From Epiperipatus broadwayi (lineage: Eukaryota; Onychophora; Udeonychophora; Euonychophora; Peripatidae), in contig JAQFVV010006313.1 of NCBI GenBank assembly GCA_028023455.1, positions 2,955,147 to 3,019,146 on the forward strand: a stretch of DNA of 64,000 nucleotides, in the 5' to 3' direction. The notes beneath the pieces were generated by a model. The model saw only the letters and a program-made list of their open reading frames with translations. It was not told where the DNA came from and searched no databases. Position numbers and translations under genes: made by a program. Positions 24,516 through 36,859 of this stretch are shown here, in pieces; position 1 is the first letter of the stretch, and every line of letters starts with the position of its first letter.

Positions 24516-27500
24516 CATCTTTTATCCGTGAAAACATTAGAATTAACATATATATATATATAAAGAATAAAGAATCCATGTATTGAATGGAATGAGTGCT
24601 TCCATAGAAAAATCCACTAAAACTTTCAAAAGCTTTAATTAAAATTCAATTAAAAAATTCACTTTCAATTTTTTTTTTACCAACAGTTTAATTGTTTTTA
24701 TATATGGAAAGAATGAACTTGACTAACACATTCTCATAAATTATAAGATGTTCAAACAATGCTAAGATCTAATTTACAATTGAAATTTTTATATTTACCC
24801 ATAAATCAAATAGTGTTATACTAGTTATATCATATTTTTGTTATAGAGATTATTGATCCTAATTTATTCATAAAACAAATCACTCATTCTGCCATAAATT
24901 AACAATAATAATCTTTTTTAAAATGTGCTAACATTATAGAAAGTAACCATAACATGCAATAATTGCTCACTAACAACAAGTTGTTCAACATTATGATTAT
25001 ATATGAAATTAAGCCATGTATTTACATGCTGGATTAGCACTGCTCAGATGTCTGACAAAAATATAATTCCTGATATTCATATATATTGCAAAGTAATTTT
25101 TCGATTTCATTGTATATTATGTTAGCTGCAATAGTTGTAATATATGATTACCTATAAATAGATAAAGAAAATATAAGAATTTTCAGGTATAACTTTGCAA
25201 TCTTTAATTAAATTTGGTCATAATAGCTAAAACTACATGATAAAAGTATTTGAACACTGTTTAATATTCTAGCTGTTTAACAGTAGTAAATGATATACAT
25301 TATATTTAATTAAAAATTGAAAGCATACCAACTTCTTTAAATTTTTTCATGTAATTAAGAATTTCCAGTAGATGGAGATGCTTAATGTAAAGATAGAAAT
25401 AAACAAGAATTTCTATGTAATAACCTAGACTATAGTTTCAGCAGTAACAAAGTACTTATAGTATTTATAATATAACTGCATAATTTTGATCTCATTAATT
25501 TTTGTTATGTGATTCTAAGATGAAATGATAAAATAGTATTAAAGATACAGCAGTGAAAAGACACTGAGAATAATCAAAATTTATTGTTTATTTGTCGTTT
25601 CCTATTTTGATTATCGTTATTATTGCTTAGTGTTATGCACCAACATCAATTTTATAATAGAATTATGATTATTTTAATTATCGTTTAAATTAAAAACATA
25701 ATTCCAATTATTATTACTATAATTTTAATAAGAAATTTTGATAACTAGTTATTTTTATAATGTAATAGTAATTCTTATTAATTACTATATTAATTATATC
25801 AACACTTTAAATAAAAAATAATAAACAGCAGGGCTTCAACATTAAAAAAAGTCAATAACAACAAATAAAACGATAATAATAGATTTGTGTAAAGGACCCA
25901 CCACGAAGCACGAATAATGAAAAAATATTGAAGCAGATACAACAAACGTGTTTATATTTCAACTTAAAACATATTTTTTAAAATGTAATCAAGAGGTGGT
26001 ATTTCTGTTTAAGAAATAAAACCGATTTTATATATATAAAAAACAATATAAAAAGTTTAATGCTTTAAAAATATTTTCTGTTTTTATTTGTTATTTGATC
26101 GCAATCAAAAAATAGAGAACAATATTTAAAAAAAAAAAAAAATTGCAAGATATCTAAAATAATGTTATTGAAAAGATGATGACGTCAAGCGTACGTTTGT
26201 CAAAAATATAAAAAAAAAATAATTGGATAGTTTTATGTTATAATTTGTTATATATATATACGTAAGTTTTGTGTGCATGGAAATGCATTTGGGCAAACGT
26301 TACGGATTTGCTGCTAGAGTTGCGAAGTTATTTCTGACAATTTAATAATATAAAACTAAGCAAACTATGAAATATCCTTTTTACTGTAAGAATAAATGTT
26401 CTATGATATGCGTACAGTCATTATATATATATATGACACTTTAAATGTGTATATGAGTAATTATATATTTATGTTTACATGAGCATTATAAAAGCATACA
26501 TATAAAATAAATTTATTATTAAAAATGATTCTCTCTTCAGAGCAAACAACCTCCAATCGCATTTCTAAAAAAATAAAACAGGCAATCAAAGAATGGGTGG
26601 ATGAAAATTCAAAACTTATTTACTTTGTTATTCGGAATAGTAAAATAAATAACTGTTTACTCAATTGTCAATAACAAATTCAAATGTTGAATAGACTTCT
26701 GTAGTTAGGCTCCCACAAAAAAGTGAATTGTATGTAAACAATATATATAAAATCTGTACATAAATAAATGTATGAATAGAATAAATTTACAATAACATAT
26801 TAATGGTTGATTACACTTTTGATCCAATATACCAGACTCTAGATAAAAATTGTTACAAATAAAAATAATGATTACAATTTCAGAGCATAATCATTTTTAT
26901 GCAACTAAATCTCTGATTCAATCCATTATTAGAACTCACATTATGTTACATATTGCATAAAATATTTAATATCTCAATATTGACTCGTTGTAAATCGAAA
27001 GATTTTGCAATAGTGGACTTAATCAGTGATGGATTTATTAGCTTCATGCTCCCAAATCAAATTGCTTTAGATTTGCCTCTATAATTAAGAAAATAGGTTG
27101 AGAGATAAGAGTGTCTCTCTTATCTTTATAAAGTTGAATCTTGTATTATGATTTGTAGAGGTCTCTCTTGCTAAAATTAAGCACTGAAGGTGCATGTACT
27201 AAGGTTTTATTAGCCTTATATAAGTATAATTTTGTGAGAACACAATCATTCCCAAATTCTCACCTTAATAAATAAAAGCAAAAACATGTTTAGGATTCTT
27301 TTATAGAAATAATTATATTGCCTGTAAATGAGTCGCCTTAAATTAAACACGTTGTAGTATTACTACAATAAATGGCTAAACAATTACAACCCCACATAAG
27401 TTGAAAACACATAATTTGATACTTATCATTCTATATTGTTCTACATAATATTATTTACTAATCTATTTAAATATAGAAGATACCTAAATATTATATTAAA

Positions 27501-28990
27501 ATCTGAAAACTTTTTCCAATTTTAAATATAATTTTAAAATGTTCAGCAAACATAATTCATCCTTTATTAATTTCAATTTTATTATCATTTAATTTAATTT
27601 TACTGTAATGTGAGTTTAAGTCTACACAACAAGCTCACTTTATAACCTACTTTTTAAAAAATATGAAAAAGTCAGAATTTTTGATTAAGTCAAACTAATT
27701 TAGTCCAGTCTTCTTATATTTGATAGTTTTGTGGTTTTGTTCTTATTTGGAAGCATTTACAATATTATTTTGAAAAGATTTCTGGAATAGAAAAATATTG
27801 ATATTTTGTATAGTTAATTAAAGATTCATGATTATTTTTGCACAATAATTGTAGAATAATTATTTAAAACCAAAAGTATACATAATTACATGATTGTTTT
27901 ATAATACTTGTATATTCTTTATTTTTAAAAATAGAAGTTTAATTCTAGACTAAAGATAACAATAATAAATCTAAGACCATTACAATCTCTATTCTTCTGT
28001 GAAACTGGTCATGAATGTCATTACACATCTTGTGTTAGGATCTTTTGAGAAAATCAGTTTTAATATTTGAAAGCAGAATTTTACATATCAACATTTATTA
28101 TTTGAATTTTAAAATAAATTTTATTCAAACAGGATTTTGTTGATTTTCTGAAGTCAATCTGTTTTATTGTTTTTGTTGACCATTCAATCATAAAAACATC
28201 ATTTGTACTCTGTTTATTATTTTTTTTTTAATATCTACAATGTTTTAATAAAATTTTCTTGAAATATATTTCATTTGCAAGCACATATTTCTAATAAATT
28301 AGCAGCAGTTTATTGATAATATGATATAATAATGTATTACTAAAACTAAATGTTGAATGATTAGAAAAAGTATCATCATGAGGAATACAAATGTCATTTT
28401 GCAATGGGGGTTAAGGTCTTTAATAGATTTCTCAACATTCTACTTCGAATCTGACTCACATTTACATATATGAATATTACTATATAAGTACAAACACTCA
28501 ATTCCTGAAACCTTATTCTTCAAGGAAGTGCATGATAGAAAAATGTATTAATATTATACATTTCATATTTATGATTTTTGAATAAATTTATAACCAAATT
28601 GATTACTACTACAAATACATTCATTTTTATGTATTACATATTATATATTTTTATGTTCAATCATCTAAAATTAAATGCTCATTTAAACATTTATACATCT
28701 TTTCAAAACCATATATACATGATTTATTATGGTCATAAAAACAGAAGCTGATAAATTATCATTATCTTTAGAATTTTATTTCATATTTTAACGTCTTTTT
28801 AATAACAACATGTGCTCTTTTGTTCTTTTCTTCAATGTGTATCGACACCCCTATATATCCCTTATCACACATACACATCCATTAATAAATGATACAACTT
28901 TTATTTGTAAGAAAAGTTTTATATTTATAGTTATTTATTAATTTATTTAACCCTACCATATTTTTCTTTTTCCAACAGATTTCTTTGTCT
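24516..28990. other. Long AT-rich stretch, no gene seen
   Basis: About 4.5 kb with no recognisable coding, RNA or mobile element. A perfect TGACGTCA (CRE-type palindrome) at 26180-26187 is noted without any supporting promoter context. Confidence 0.45.
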
Positions 28991-28996
28991 CACAAG

Positions 28997-29375
28997 TCAA
29001 CATAAAATATATGATAAAATGATTATTACTTATCAGAAAATAACAAATTTGCTTCGTTCAATAGATATTTTTGATTTTAAATGTTCACATTTTGTTTCTG
29101 TAAATATTAAAAAATGAGGATGTAATCAAAACAAAGATGTTATACATCAGCATTTTTAGTAAAATTATTTTCAGTTATGTCAACATAAAATATATGATAA
29201 AATGATTATTACTTTTGAGAAAATAAAATTGACTTCATTCGAAAGATATTCTTGTTTATTACTGAAATAAATTTTAAATGTTCACATTTTGTTCCATAAA
29301 TATTAAAAAAAAATAAGACTATAATCAAAACAAGATGCCATACGTCATTGTTTCTAAAAAGATTATTTTCAGTTT
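28997..29375. repeat. Tandem duplication, two units of about 183 bp
   Basis: Unit 1 starts tcaacataaaatatatgata at 28997 and unit 2 starts identically at 29180. Both continue through gataaaatgattattact, gatatt, ttttaaatgttcacattttgtt, aatattaaaaaa, taatcaaaac and attattttcagtt with moderate divergence. Confidence 0.85.
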
Positions 29376-30009
29376 ATAAAATTAACAAAATCTTTTTTGT
29401 TTGGAATATTTTTAATAACTTAAATGAATGATTATATATTTCTCTAATATCTAACAAATTATATTTTAAAAGTTTAAAGTTTTTGAATATTTATTGCAAA
29501 ATTATGATATTTTTTTACTTGTAAATAAAATAGATTTTTTACATCATAGCAAGTCTCCTAATTTGCATTAAACCATATTTACATTAGCTGCTAACGTAAC
29601 ATATTTTTGAAAATAAAGTATTTCAAGTCAAAATAAGTTATTAATTTTTTTTATTTTTTGATATCTAATAAATATAGTGCCAATAATTTTAAAATAAAAT
29701 ATCTAAAACCATAATAAATTTACAAATAAACATGTTTTACATCATTGGATACTTCAATGTACTAAAACACTGAATGTTTTACAGCCTTGGCAACAGACAA
29801 TGGCCAAACATGTCAGGAAAGGGCTTATGCCTATTGTAAAAGCAGGAATTTTGAATTTTGTTCTTTTTTCATGCAATTTTCTGCAAAAAATTATTATAAT
29901 AAAATATACTGTTTTACACACATTTTAAGAAAGCATTCACCAGGGGGCAAATTGGCCAAAAGACATTTTTTGATCATCTGGAAGTAGGATAGGGTTAATG
30001 TAGGCAGTG

Positions 30010-30488
30010 TATAAAATGTAATGTCACATATACCTTTATAAATCTTCCTTATGAAATCTGCTTGTTGATTCGAAATATATGGTATTGATATATAAATTTT
30101 ATTATCAAAAGAATTAACATCATTATTAATCTTACTTTTATTTTTGTATTTATATTTCAAATTAAAAATTTTAATAGTATAATAAATATGATCATAATTA
30201 TATCCAACATTTAACAATTCATTAGAATACATTTCATATATTTGCCTTTATCTGATAAATATTTGCAATGATTATTATTTTTAATCAAGAAGGACATTAA
30301 ACCTGCCATTCTATGGCACATTAGCACTCTTGATTTATATGGAATGTAGCTTCTTTTTGCTATTGGGTTAATAGTCATATAGTAATCAAGGTTTTCTAAA
30401 GATAATAATAATTTATCAGCTTCTGTTTTTAATGTCAACAAATCATGTATATATGGTTTGATTTCAATTATAATAATATAAAAATATT
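30010..30488 (-). pseudogene. Penelope-like element fragment, RT C terminus to linker
   Basis: Minus-strand frames read NPIAKRSYIPYKSRV and CHRMAGLMSFL (30492-30211), then NELLNVGYN and ISIPYISNQQADFIRKIYKGI followed by CDITFYT (30232-30010). These match, in order, KPIETRGYIPYLSNV, YKMAGFRSF, SELLSVGYN and ISLPFYNNNQVKFMKKVYNGI of the PLE at 51490-53084. Catalytic RT motifs and the GIY-YIG domain are missing. The 5' border at about 30490 abuts a PLE tail in the opposite orientation. Confidence 0.7.
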
Positions 30489-30489
30489 G

Positions 30490-30580
30490 CAAACTTAAAG
30501 AAATAATAATAAAAGTAAAATCAAGGAAGTTATGTTAATACATAAATATAAGTAAGATTTAGTCAATAGGCATTTCCCAA
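30490..30580 (+). pseudogene. PLE C-terminal tail fragment, opposite strand
   Basis: The plus strand gives, with frameshifts, KEIIIKVKSRKLC-type sequence whose DNA (aaataataataaaagtaaaatcaaggaagttatgtta in part) closely matches 55775-55850 and, more distantly, the KRKIKEAVFI end of the PLE at 53084. It joins head-to-head with the minus-strand fragment at 30488. Confidence 0.5.
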
Positions 30581-30739
30581 CAACTTTAGGATTCTTTTCC
30601 AAATATCTGACATTTTGCCAAACTAAGTATTGCCCATTAAAAGAATGTAGGTAATATTTAAAAAATAAAAATATCCAGTTATTTAGTTTAGAAACTATTT
30701 CGAAAGAGATAATCAATGTATTTAATGTAATCATTTCTA

Positions 30740-31155
30740 ATGTATATATGGACTGCTTTCTATTGTCAAACTATCTTCTGTAGTTAACAGAATGATTTTT
30801 AATTTTTCTGATAATTTCACTTAGTAAGATAAAGTTAATCTTTTGAATAAATTAAAAAAAAAATATCATCGATGTATACTGATATTATACAATTAATGAA
30901 TTGATCAAAATATTATATAATATTTTTGTAATATTGATTAATAGTGACATCTTAAATATTTGGTTATATACTCATAAGAGTACTGAAGTGAGTGCATACT
31001 AGCACTGTCTTAAGACATTAAATTCTTAATGATATCGTGTGAAGCTCTGGTAATATCTTAAGCAGATGATTCAGACAAATAATGATATTAAAAAAAAACA
31101 TTTTAGAGTGTATTTGAAAATAGTCATTCAGATGTAGATTTTTGTATATTTATTA
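30740..31155. other. No gene seen
   Basis: AT-rich spacer between PLE and RTE fragments. Confidence 0.5.
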
Positions 31156-31156
31156 A

Positions 31157-31420
31157 ATCATCATCATCATCATCATCAACCATTATCAATCCACTGCAGG
31201 ATGAAGGTCTCTCCAAGTTTAATCCATCTTCTCCGATCTTTAGCTTCTCTTCTCCACAACACCCCTGCACATTTTCTTATTTCATCCATCCATCTCACAT
31301 GTGGCCTCTTTCTGGGTCTTTTACAATCTCTTGGAATCCAGTTTAAAATTTCAATTGTCCATCTATTATCATCTTTTCTAACAATATGACCAGCCCAACT
31401 CCATTTTAATCTTTTAATAC
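31157..31420 (-). mobile_element. RTE LINE, 5'-truncated fragment (copy 3)
   Basis: The (CAT)n tail (minus-strand ATG/TGA repeats) followed by about 245 bp that is over 90% identical by eye to 14643-14890 of copy 1. It encodes only the last ~80 residues, so it is a classic 5'-truncated insertion, dead on arrival, and recent to judge by its identity. Confidence 0.9.
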
Positions 31421-31696
31421 ATATATTATATTTCTATACTTATATTTTTTTCACAATTTAATAGAATGTAAAAATATTTTAAAGCATTTTTATAAAAAAA
31501 ATAAAGTTTTGAATAGGTCAAAAAATTTTCAATCGGTATCGTAATAAATAATTAATACGGAAATTATTAGATCTAATGAATTATTAGTAAATATTAACAA
31601 TAAATAAGCTTAAAAATGTTTATATATATATATATTATTTTTATTTAACAGAATAAAAGAAAAGTGAGTTAAATTTGTATAAACACTAAATGTCTT

Positions 31697-31745
31697 TTTT
31701 TTTTTTTTTTTTTTTAAAAAAAGATGTATCCATTTAAAAAAAAAA
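31697..31745. repeat. Poly-T then poly-A tracts
   Basis: A run of about 22 T, then 7 A, then gatgtatccattt and a run of 10 A. Confidence 0.85.
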
Positions 31746-34150
31746 AACTCACACACACAGTCGTAATTAAAATTTTATGTTTTCATGAGACTATTTTTTT
31801 GAGCAAAATAAAACTAATATTTTAAACTTTTTTGAAATATATATTTAAATGAAAATTCAAATAAAAACGTTAACAAAAACAAAGAATAGATGAGTTTCTG
31901 TAAAATGTAAATTTAATAATTTCTTGTATGCTGCAGGCTTTCAGAAATAAAAGTAAATATTTTTGAGCACTTGCTCATGAATCCTTAGAAAGGGTATTTA
32001 TCGGATTAGTTGTCATTAAAAAATTGGAAAATGCAAACGGAAATAATTCACTTCATGTTTGAAAATGATTATCTTTGCAATAGATGGCAGTGCATTGACA
32101 TAAATATTGTTTGAATAGTTTATTGATTCAGAGATTATAGAATATATGTGCTGTGTTAATTAGCATATATATTGTAATGAAATGTAAAGAAAATGTATTA
32201 ATTGATGGAAAGCAGCAGCATCCCCAATGAATAAATAAAATGAATAAGAAAAACAATAAATTAACAAATAGTCGATGAACAAATATAGAATGAGCAAATA
32301 TAAAATACATAAAAGTATGAGAGAATCAGTATAAAATAAAATGTGATTACAGCAATTATGCAAATAATAAATTATATCGCCAGCATTACACAAGAATAAA
32401 CAACAGTTATGCCCTATGATTGGATTTTAAAAAAAGATTCTATAGTCAATGCCAAACATAAGACATGATATACAACAATCCTTTGCATTAATACTCTTAA
32501 GTACTAATTTAGTAATCATAATAAAAATATGTTGTAATTTTGATAAATGCTGATCATCATCAATGTTCTATCCATATACTGCCATGAAGGTACAGGCCCA
32601 GTATAAATTAATTTCTAATCTAAAAAAAGATAATGTGCAGTGAATGGACTTTAAAAAGTGATCTGTACCATCCAGAGAACTAACTGGATGCCCAAACATA
32701 AACATAAACACCACTTATAAATAATTTAACCATTATTGCCCTAGAGCTATTTGAAGATTACATAGACTCATAACTGTGAATAAGAGAAAGTAAATAGATA
32801 TATTTTAAATCTATTTTAATTGAAATAGTCCTATTAGGATAATTTCCAAATCTTTTAAAATACTTTGCTATAATAAAACCAAGTCACACACATTGGCAGT
32901 CTATAGAACAAAAAATCTGTAAGAATAAATCATTAAAACTATTATAAATAATATCTTTGAAGTATAATGTTCACCACATTATTCTCATGCAAATTAGGGA
33001 TTGGTTTTTATTCACTCTTAATACATTGTAAAAAAGTGTTATCACAAACAAATGGACAAAGAGATATAAAAAGATTTATGATCACAAGATGCACATTTCA
33101 TGCAGAATCAGTACATATCAGTTGGTCCTGGGTACCATATCTTACACATACCATTATCATTATTTATTATATATAGATAGATAATTAGTACAGTTTTACT
33201 AATAAGTATCAAACTTACTGCCCTCACAACTTTGACACAAACCACTTAATTAAAGTATATTAAAGATTCAAAAATTATTTAATAATTTAAATAATAAATA
33301 ATTAATAAAAATAATACACAATATGATATGATAATTCCAACTGTCACACATTTATTAAAGATATAATTTCAAAGAGCAAGAAATCGTAATTTATTGTTCA
33401 TTCTTACTAATTTAATTAATTAATTTAAAATTTACATAAAATTATTTCCTCCTTCCATGATTGAAATTGTATAATATCATTTTAAAAATAAAAACTGTAA
33501 ATTAGCTAAACCCTTTATATATTTTCTTATGAAAATTTCCTATACAATTACATTTTGGAGAGAAAATAAATTAAAAAAAATTTTTTCAATAAAAATATTC
33601 ACTATTACCAATTATTATTTATTTAAAAATTATGTGTAAGTATAGATGTAGATGTGCACATCGCAATGCCTTATATTATCATGTTTTTTTTTCTTTTGAA
33701 TCCTTTCTTCATAGTTGTAATTTTCATTTTATCCCCATTGGTTTTTTTTTCTTGTACACTATTGCATTAAGACATTTATTCTGGTTAATGTACACAGTTA
33801 AATTTATCCACTTTTACTGTAGATTTTTTTCAGGTATCATACAGGATAGATCTAACAATTTCATTCAATGTACTAACATTCAGATTAAGCTAACACAGAA
33901 AGTGAGATTGTCATGCTTTTGTATGAAAACAAGGTTTGTTGCACATTACTTTAGATCTATTCTCCATTTACATTTGCTTTAGCAAATAGGCTACATGATG
34001 AGATTTGGTGATGTTAAGTTCTGAGCTAAAACTTAGCACATGGTTTTCTCAAATTCTTTTTAAAAATCATTTGTAAATGAGTAGTGAGATGAGAGACTTA
34101 CTCCAAACTGCAAAACTATTTCTTCTTGTTTTGTTCACAGATGACATGTT
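31746..34150. other. AT-rich stretch, no gene established
   Basis: No recognised gene. An acceptor-like tttttttcag at about 33834 is followed by a 23-codon open stretch, judged too weak to call. Confidence 0.4.
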
Positions 34151-34153
34151 CTT

Positions 34154-34411
34154 TTGTTTTCTTCAACAGATAAATCCAAAATAGTTAATTATTCAATATG
34201 TAAATCTAAAAAAGCTCATGCTACTGATTTCTTTAACAGCTTGATCAATAATTTTTGTTCTTTAGAAGACACATGTTTTTTATTTTACCTACCACATTTA
34301 TGGAACAATTTTTTAACCATGGAATCACATCATATCCATGATCACATAAAACCTGATCAATTGAATTCCTTTTTGCACAGAGGTTATTGGATATTTCCTT
34401 CCTTGTATTAA
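34154..34411 (+). pseudogene. Possible LINE 3' fragment (CR1/L2-like C terminus)
   Basis: An 85-codon frame ends CFLFYLPHLWNNFL with LNSFLHR about 20 residues later. This resembles the conserved C-terminal end of CR1/L2/Jockey-type LINE proteins, of the form FFPRTARLWNSLP followed by LxSFKxxLxR. No RT catalytic motif is present. Chance cannot be excluded. Confidence 0.35.
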
Positions 34412-35785
34412 TTCAAAAAAATTCCAATTATATTCTGCTGAAATTATTTTTCACTTATGCCAAAAAACAAGACAATCTTTTAATGACACTTTGATTTGAA
34501 TGACATTGCTTTTCATTTTGGAAAGAGAAAAAGAGAAATATTTTTTTATAAAAATGTTAAAACTATTTTTTCAAGTGCAATAAAGGAAAGATTAACTATA
34601 TTACAAATTAACTACAACTTGGCACTGCTTTTGATGGGGAAAATCATATTCATAGAATTAGATAAAGTCTGATTTTTTTAATAATCTTATAAACAGTACA
34701 TAAAATGTTATTTATTTATCTTTTGTATCATTATTACTATTTTTTTAGAATAAAACTAATCAATGAATTATTGAAGTGAGAAAAAAAAATGTTTAACTCA
34801 TTTTTTTTTTAAGATCAAAACTAGTAGTTAAATTAGGAAGAAAAAAAATGAAAATAATTATTTATTAATTTTTCTTTCTTTTACAACCAACCCTTAACAA
34901 AATATATTTATGTTATTATTTTAAAAAATGTTTGGAATTATCATATTTAAAAAATGCAAAACTTTTAAATAAGTTGCTGCATGATATTATAAAAAACTAA
35001 AAATTAAATACTATTATTTCCCCATTTTAACATTACTAATTTAATTTAAAAAGCTTGTAATATCTGACATAGCCATGATTGGTCATTATCTATAATATAT
35101 ACATATGTAATATTTTTGAATAATAAACTCTTCAACCACAATCAAATAATATTAGAGAATCACAATTATGGTGATTAGAATATACTAGAATATTTATACC
35201 TTCATATTTTAATAAGCATTACATCTACAATTATGAGTGACTAAATACTCATTTTAATATTTTTTTTAAATATATGAAATGAACATAAATATAAAATATT
35301 AAAAATTAATCATAATTAGAAATAGGATAAAGTCATATGAGGGGGACCAATCATTCTCTGGTTTGCATATCTGTTGTAGTATATACTTCTGCTGTTCCAT
35401 ACATATTGCAGGAACCCTTCTGTGTGATTATGTAACACAATGTTTTGTAAAATGCATTTTGCATTTTTGTCAATTTTTTTATAATGGCTGAAAAGGTTAC
35501 AATGTAAAATTATGTTTTTGTTTACACAAAATGACAAAGAAGAAAGTTGTAATGCTGAAACAGATTACAAGAAAGCTGATCTCATAAAAAGATAAGCTTA
35601 TGGGTGATTTAATTGAAATGTTAAATTCATCATAGCCCTAAAAACTGTCACAAGTGAGGTCTAAAGTCAAAGCAATGCTGATTTTTTTATGCAAATAGCA
35701 TTTTTCTTTCAAATTTAGTTCATAACAACAGACATTTTATCATAAAGCCCTGAAATATTTATGTGATGCTATAAAACATAAATTT
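34412..35785. other. No gene seen
   Basis: AT-rich, no supported feature. Confidence 0.5.
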
Positions 35786-35789
35786 CCTG

Positions 35790-35875
35790 TTTTGAGCCAG
35801 TGGAAAGAGCACCAGCTTCACCCCCACAAAGCATCATCTTTCAATGCCTTGAGTGTAAAAATTTTTAAATTGAAT
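35790..35875 (+). mobile_element. tRNA-like SINE head remnant
   Basis: GAGCCAGTGGAAAGAGCACC resembles a D arm with an A box, and TTTCAATGCC about 35 bases later resembles a B box. Spacing fits a tRNA-derived SINE head. It is not a functional tRNA: the acceptor stem is not evident. Confidence 0.4.
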
Positions 35876-36690
35876 TCAACATCTATCAGCCACATTCACA
35901 TCTTGTGTCATTTTTTTTAAATCTCTCAAATGAAAAAGAATGTCTCAATTTTTTTTTATGTGTGGACTTAGAGGTGGTGGGAGAAAATGATGAAAATGTT
36001 AAAAGTCATTACTTTGCAAGTATTTACAGACTATTTTGAAAAATGAAAAACAAATTTAGATCACTGTATTGCATTAAATGGATAGTAATTTGAAAGTGAT
36101 GAATTTATATACTAAGAAATAAATAATAAAAAAATATAAAACTTTGGTTATTTTGGGGTACTCCTGTGTATATATAAAATAATAAAAATATGGTAAATTA
36201 AATAATCCCAATATTCTTTTGACAACACCATATGGCAGATGTGAACATGAGCATAATAATTATGAAAATTCTGTTAAAAATCTATGACATCCATTTTTTG
36301 TTAATGTAAATACTATTAACTTTTTGATTTATTATAAATTTATTTTGTGTGATAAACCATCTTTTAGGACACACACAACAGTGTACTAGATTTAGTTAAT
36401 TGAATATATTTTTATTTTTTTGATGTAATATTTTTCTATAATTAATAATGGCAGAATATCAACATATTATATATCACAATTTAATGAAAATAGATGAAAA
36501 AACTATTACAGAAATGAATTAAATAAAAGAAAAGAATAGAAAGAAAATTCTATAAAAATAATTCATTGGTTTAAAAATGTAGAAAGAAGAGTTTCTAAAC
36601 AAATCTGAGTAGGTTTTTAAACAAGATATGAAATTATAATATGTCAAATATATCTACATTTACAATGTTAAAAACAGTTATTTATTTGAG
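35876..36690. other. No gene seen
   Basis: AT-rich, no supported feature. Confidence 0.5.
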
Positions 36691-36859
36691 TACCAATATT
36701 TTCGAACTATTTGTATTATCTTCAAATACAATAAATAATGATATAAAGTAATCTTTAAATCCATTGGATTTACTACTGATTTCTCTAAGAAACATATGAT
36801 TATCAACTTTTCCATGTATAATTATTAACATTTCAATCTTACAACAACTCTATATATCT

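Noticed and set aside
26180-26187. TGACGTCA CRE-like promoter element
   Set aside because: A single 8-bp match in 64 kb without TATA, CpG island, exon or conservation evidence.
33834-33905. tttttttcag followed by a 23-codon open stretch and GTGAG
   Set aside because: The borders are weak and the frame is short enough to occur by chance in AT-rich DNA.
35790-35875. A functional tRNA gene
   Set aside because: The acceptor stem cannot be formed and the boxes are degenerate, so it is better read as a SINE head.
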